Assembly: GCA_964623625.1 (NCBI GenBank)
Contig: CAZUUJ010000010.1
Span: 3,714 to 67,713 of the forward strand
Direction: 5' to 3'
DNA length: 64,000 nt
DNA from: CAZLGM01 sp964623625
Lineage (GTDB): Bacteria > Desulfobacterota > Desulfobulbia > Desulfobulbales > Desulfocapsaceae
Shown here: positions 60,780 through 64,000 of the stretch, piece after piece
How the letters are laid out: every line of letters begins with the position of its first letter
Numbering within the stretch: the stretch's first letter is position 1
Translations under genes and position numbers: made by a program
The notes under the pieces: model-generated
Databases searched by the model: none
What the model saw: the letters and a program-made list of their open reading frames with translations, nothing else
What the model was told of the DNA's origin: nothing

Positions 60780-61346
60780 ATGGTTAATGTGCGATTCGAC
60801 CCATTTGAATACAGACTTGCTCGAGACATTCGAAATGCCCTCTCTGAGACTCTAAAAGACGTTTTTAAGCAGATGAGTATAGAACCGGCACAAAAGGTTG
60901 CTGATATATTTTCACATCAAGATTTAGATGAAATATATAAACAGTATATTATAGAACGTATGGAGGCTTATAGGCAGGCACTTGAAATAACTTGTACGGA
61001 ACAGCTCACATCGGACTGGGATAAGGCTTTAGTGCTTTGGGATCTAGAACTTTTTTTTGAAGTACACGAAATACTAGAGTCTGTTTGGATCAAGGCAACT
61101 GGTTCTGAGAAGTTGGTTCTACAGGCAATGATTCGTGCTGCAGGCATGTATATCAAACTCAAAGATCAGAACAATATAAGGGGAGCCAATAAGATGGCCT
61201 CCAAAGCAGTAAAGGTGTTACAAGCAAATCGTCAATTTTTCTCCAACGATTTTCCTCTCGACCTACTACTGGACAAACTGAAAAGGCTGGATCCGAACCC
61301 ACCTAAACTGCGCACGACAGCGAAACCCTCTTCGTTCAAAGAATAG
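60780..61346 (+). CDS. DUF309 domain protein
   Basis: This 188-residue protein starts at ATG 60780 (a TTG at 60774 would add two residues). The C-terminal half matches DUF309, with the typical LFFEVHEILESVW motif (His and Glu) and the QAMIRAAGMYIKL helix. DUF309 proteins are small all-helical proteins of unknown function. The N-terminal half (about 1-85) is extra helical sequence not usual for the family. It lies in a segment bounded by inverted repeats and next to the flavocytochrome b2 gene, which runs toward it. Confidence 0.78.
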   Translation: MVNVRFDPFEYRLARDIRNALSETLKDVFKQMSIEPAQKVADIFSHQDLDEIYKQYIIERMEAYRQALEITCTEQLTSDWDKALVLWDLELFFEVHEILESVWIKATGSEKLVLQAMIRAAGMYIKLKDQNNIRGANKMASKAVKVLQANRQFFSNDFPLDLLLDKLKRLDPNPPKLRTTAKPSSFKE

Positions 61347-61637
61347 CCTATACTAATCTCAACCTGCCTTCAAATCACTTGGAATAAAGGTGTCTACAGT
61401 ATGTATATACGAAGTCAACATATCTCCTCTATGCCTATCCTACTCTGAAGGTGCTCAGGAAGTACCTCAACCCCGTTTTTGATCCCATTAGGTAGAGATA
61501 TCCCCACAGAATATTTTGGTGGCCAGCTTAACGTAACATTGCCTCGTTTTCTGCTAACATCCTTGCATCACAACAAGTGTAAATGGGATGCTGAGTTCAT
61601 ACTACAGAAGAATTAACATGATACGCTTACTCTACTT
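61347..61637. other. Convergent spacer
   Basis: This spacer lies between the DUF309 gene and the leftward flavocytochrome gene. No gene, clear terminator or repeat was found. Confidence 0.35.
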
Positions 61638-63161
61638 TCATATTTTAGTGGCTGGTCTCATGGGTTCATATGTGTCGAATTGAAGATGATCCCGTGCCTG
61701 GGGAGGTAAATGTGTCTTTAAATTACTGTACAGAATATGATCTTCTGTGATGTCAGATATCGCTGGAGTGCCCATCAAACGCATCACCATGGTTAATTCG
61801 TCTTTGAAAAGAGAACACATTCTTTCAACTCCAGGCTGACCGTAAGAGGCAAGGCTATATAGAACCGGGCGTCCAATGCCGACAGCAGTTGCACCAAGGG
61901 CCAAGGCTTTAAAGATGTCACTACCACGTCGAATGCCACCGTCCACAACCACCTCAAAGCGTGACCGCCAGTTCGACTCATGCTTATTAAGTGCTTCAAT
62001 CGCTTCTGGCAATATTTCAATTCCAGATCTGACCGTATCTAATTGTCGGCCTCCATGATTTGATAGAACAACGCCGGCACACCCAATTTTGTATGCCTTG
62101 ACAGTGTCAAGTCCACAGGCAACACCTTTTAGTATAATAGGTAATTTCGTGATGTTTTTGAGCCATGTGATATCCTCCCAGCATAAGCTCGGATCAATAA
62201 ATTCACTGATAGCCCTGGCAACACCCTCATTACGGTTGACATCATCACCTTTTTGGACATCAGAGTTTTTTGTGAATTTATTTCGCATATCTTTTTCACG
62301 ACGCCCCAATTGCGGTGCGTCAACCGTAACAAATATGGCTTTTACACCACCGGCCTCCAACCGCTGGACATATTCTTTTGTGCGTTCCCTTTTCGCATTT
62401 ACATACAATTGACCAAATTGTATTTGACCTGGTTGACGTACTTCCAGCATTTCATCCAAGGTGTAAGAGGATAAAGTAGGCAGCATGTAGATTACACCGG
62501 TCTTGGCTGCGGCCCGCGAAATAGCTAATTCACCATCATCATGAGCCAACTTACCGAGAGCTGTTGCTGAGAAATACAGAGGCAAAGAAGATTTCACACC
62601 CAGTATGGAAGTTGTCATATCAATGTTTTTTACATTTACCAGCACGCGTGGCTTAAACCAGATGCGTTGGAAAGCGGTATGGTTTTCCCGAAGTGAAATT
62701 TCATCGTCAGCGCCGGATGAATAGTAGCCCCAACCTTCCTCAGTCATTGTGTGGGCTGCGACGCTCTCAAAATCAAAACTATTCAACATGGCCGCAATTG
62801 GAGGCTTTTCCCACGTTTGAACCTGTTGGGCCGTAGTTGCATCTGGTGTAGATGTTTGTCGTATACCTCGGGAGGGAGGCTTTTCCTCTTCAGCAACTAC
62901 ATGTCTTGCAGGGTCGACCGTGCTTACGTCGAGAACACCAACACAGGCTTCAGGAGAAAGGAGTCGTTGGATAATATCTTTCGGGTGCACAGGATTGAAC
63001 AAGTTGGACACGTCTTTTCCTGCATTTTCCGTAATTATCTTTGAACCTCCAGGGTGTTCTTTATGAAAGATTGATAAGTCGTAAACTTTGTCGTTTAGTA
63101 CAACCCAACAGTCATCAGGAGTATTGTGATGTTCCACTTCTTGCATTGTGATCTTTCGCAT
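61638..63161 (-). CDS. Flavocytochrome b2-like L-lactate dehydrogenase (cytochrome b5 + FMN domains)
   Basis: This 507-residue protein has the architecture of fungal flavocytochrome b2. Residues about 3-77 form a cytochrome b5 domain with its haem His in HKEHPGGS and the second His in NPVHP. A linker (about 85-115) precedes the FMN-dependent alpha-hydroxyacid oxidase barrel (about 120-490) with YYSSGADDE, YVNA, FVTVDAPQLGRREKDMR, ILKGVA, LSNHGGRQLD (catalytic His, Arg) and VDGGIRRGSD. It should oxidise L-lactate or a similar hydroxyacid and pass electrons to haem b5. No signal or mitochondrial-type presequence is seen, so it is cytoplasmic. AAGGAT precedes the ATG at 63161. Horizontal origin is likely (see findings). 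Confidence 0.93.
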   Translation of the reverse strand: MRKITMQEVEHHNTPDDCWVVLNDKVYDLSIFHKEHPGGSKIITENAGKDVSNLFNPVHPKDIIQRLLSPEACVGVLDVSTVDPARHVVAEEEKPPSRGIRQTSTPDATTAQQVQTWEKPPIAAMLNSFDFESVAAHTMTEEGWGYYSSGADDEISLRENHTAFQRIWFKPRVLVNVKNIDMTTSILGVKSSLPLYFSATALGKLAHDDGELAISRAAAKTGVIYMLPTLSSYTLDEMLEVRQPGQIQFGQLYVNAKRERTKEYVQRLEAGGVKAIFVTVDAPQLGRREKDMRNKFTKNSDVQKGDDVNRNEGVARAISEFIDPSLCWEDITWLKNITKLPIILKGVACGLDTVKAYKIGCAGVVLSNHGGRQLDTVRSGIEILPEAIEALNKHESNWRSRFEVVVDGGIRRGSDIFKALALGATAVGIGRPVLYSLASYGQPGVERMCSLFKDELTMVMRLMGTPAISDITEDHILYSNLKTHLPPQARDHLQFDTYEPMRPATKI

Positions 63162-63305
63162 TGTAGAAATCCTTAGCCTATTTTTATTAAAATCTTTTAC
63201 TCTCCTTTCCTTGAAGATAACGAAAATCTGACGGTTTCACACCATAATGATACCCCAGAATTTATAGATCACCAAATATATGAGAAGGTGGCTTCAAGGA
63301 ATAAC

Positions 63306-63437
63306 ATGTATAACCTAAGTCATCCCCGATGGAAGGGTAAGTATCATGTTGTATGGATTCCAAGATATACGATAAACTCACTGTCTGTACCGATTAAGGT
63401 AAGAAATTCTGTGAGGATTGTCATAATCCGGAAATAA
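63306..63437 (+). pseudogene. IS200-type (Y1) transposase remnant
   Basis: A 43-codon frame reads MYNLSHPRWKGKYHVVWIPR, then loses similarity and stops at 63437. The KYHVVWIPRY stretch is the characteristic N-terminus of IS200 TnpA. The HUH motif and catalytic Tyr are absent, so the gene is broken. The insertion is probably old. Confidence 0.6.
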
Positions 63438-63809
63438 TGGAGGAGTACTGCATCGAGTGTGTAGGAATGGATGGTGTTTTTCCTCAATCATAATATTCCA
63501 TAAAACATTTAGGTTTTATGAAACATATTTCTTAAAATAATCCCTCCACATGGAATAATAATATCGAGCAACCTTTTCATAAGCAGCTCGGCTTTATAAA
63601 AGACCCACAGCTTCTCGTTCCCGCTTTTTTACATCAGAGGTTTCCTGTGAGAAGATAAGTTTTTCGAACAACATTGAATCGTGCAGATCTGTTGATTTGT
63701 CACAGTTGAGATTTACAATGACAACCCGAGCAGCTGGCCCGCTTCCCTAGCTTTATAAATCTACTGTATCTTTCTGACACAAGTCGAGTGATGAATTAAT
63801 CTTGCCTTT
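63438..63809. other. Non-coding spacer after the transposase remnant
   Basis: No further transposase sequence, gene or RNA is recognisable here. Confidence 0.35.
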
Positions 63810-63945
63810 GAGAAGTTAGCTTCCCCTTAGCGTGCATTTTCACAAGAATCTAGGCGATACCATGTTTTGCCGTTCAATCATAGCAAGGCTATATCGGACG
63901 GTCAAATCGGACAAAGATGTAGTGCTAGCGGATGCTCTGATGCTC
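63810..63945. repeat. Repeat block at the right edge of the flavocytochrome segment (truncated element A)
   Basis: Its first 23 bases (63810-63832) are the exact inverse of 60335-60357. The remainder, in inverted order, resembles element A: ATCGGACGGTCAAATC, ACAAAGATGTAGTGCTAGC and GGATGC compare with 35957-35993. The read ends before any further feature. Confidence 0.7.
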
Positions 63946-64000
63946 GTTAATTTGCCATAAAGCTCCAGAGAATACCGGCACAAATAGCAGAACCGATAAC

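Noticed and set aside
1..64000. CRISPR array, tRNA or rRNA genes
   Set aside because: No regularly spaced short direct repeats with unique spacers, no T-loop/anticodon arrangement and no rRNA sequence was recognised by eye; a tRNA scan would settle it.

Overview
The window looks like chromosome from a Gram-negative Desulfobacterota bacterium, probably near Desulfobulbales. This is inferred from protein character and gene content: a KDO transferase (WaaA) and a class A penicillin-binding protein imply a Gram-negative envelope, a putative sigma-54 promoter is visible, and signal-transduction genes are numerous (hybrid and PAS/GAF histidine kinases, Roadblock, PilZ). No rRNA, tRNA, CRISPR array or intact prophage was found. 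Most genes are housekeeping or envelope genes. The intergenic spaces are long and unusually rich in dispersed inverted-repeat elements.

Layout. 1-4.3 kb: end of a probable hrcA, then grpE, dnaK and trpS. 4.3-7.4 kb: repeat-rich spacer with a hairpin array, a small exported protein behind a sigma-54-like promoter, and a cyclophilin-FKBP fusion. 7.5-16.4 kb: waaA, a hybrid histidine kinase, a three-domain M1 peptidase/ChaN/PDZ protein and a B12-type radical SAM protein. 16.4-21 kb: a leftward signalling cluster of histidine kinase, receiver-PATAN-Roadblock regulator and a frameshifted Roadblock-like gene. 21.5-28.1 kb: DUF362 protein, FabL-type reductase, then a leftward transglutaminase/ABC exporter cluster. 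28.5-38.5 kb: ilvC-maf, an EpsB-type sugar transferase, a HEAT-repeat protein overlapping a cNMP-PilZ protein, a TOPRIM/RecA-fold primase-helicase, and a small membrane protein. 38.5-45.3 kb: trmFO, a 3D-domain lipoprotein, mutL, a PBP1A and a DJ-1 protein. 45.4-48.3 kb: an accessory patch with an integrase remnant, two copies of a MITE-like repeat, an orphan protein and a PurF paralogue that lacks its nucleophilic cysteine. 48.7-54.5 kb: radical SAM/SDR/alcohol dehydrogenase genes divergent from a LysR regulator, then small metalloproteins and GrpB. 54.8-60.2 kb: a 1312-residue secreted Cys-repeat protein, an O6-alkylguanine methyltransferase and an M23 lipoprotein. 60.2-64 kb: a segment bounded by inverted repeats carrying a DUF309 protein, a fungal-type flavocytochrome b2 and an IS200-like transposase remnant.

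Functional links. GrpE and DnaK form the Hsp70 machine. The 17-21 kb cluster looks like one phosphorelay feeding Roadblock modules. The 23.8-28.1 kb cluster is one exporter with a periplasmic transglutaminase-like partner. The LysR gene probably controls the divergent dehydrogenase set. The most unusual points are the eukaryote-like flavocytochrome b2 in its repeat-bounded segment, several uncommon domain fusions (M1-ChaN-PDZ, cyclophilin-FKBP, cNMP-PilZ), a phage-type primase-helicase outside any phage context, and at least four families of palindromic repeats, some with compensated (covarying) arms.
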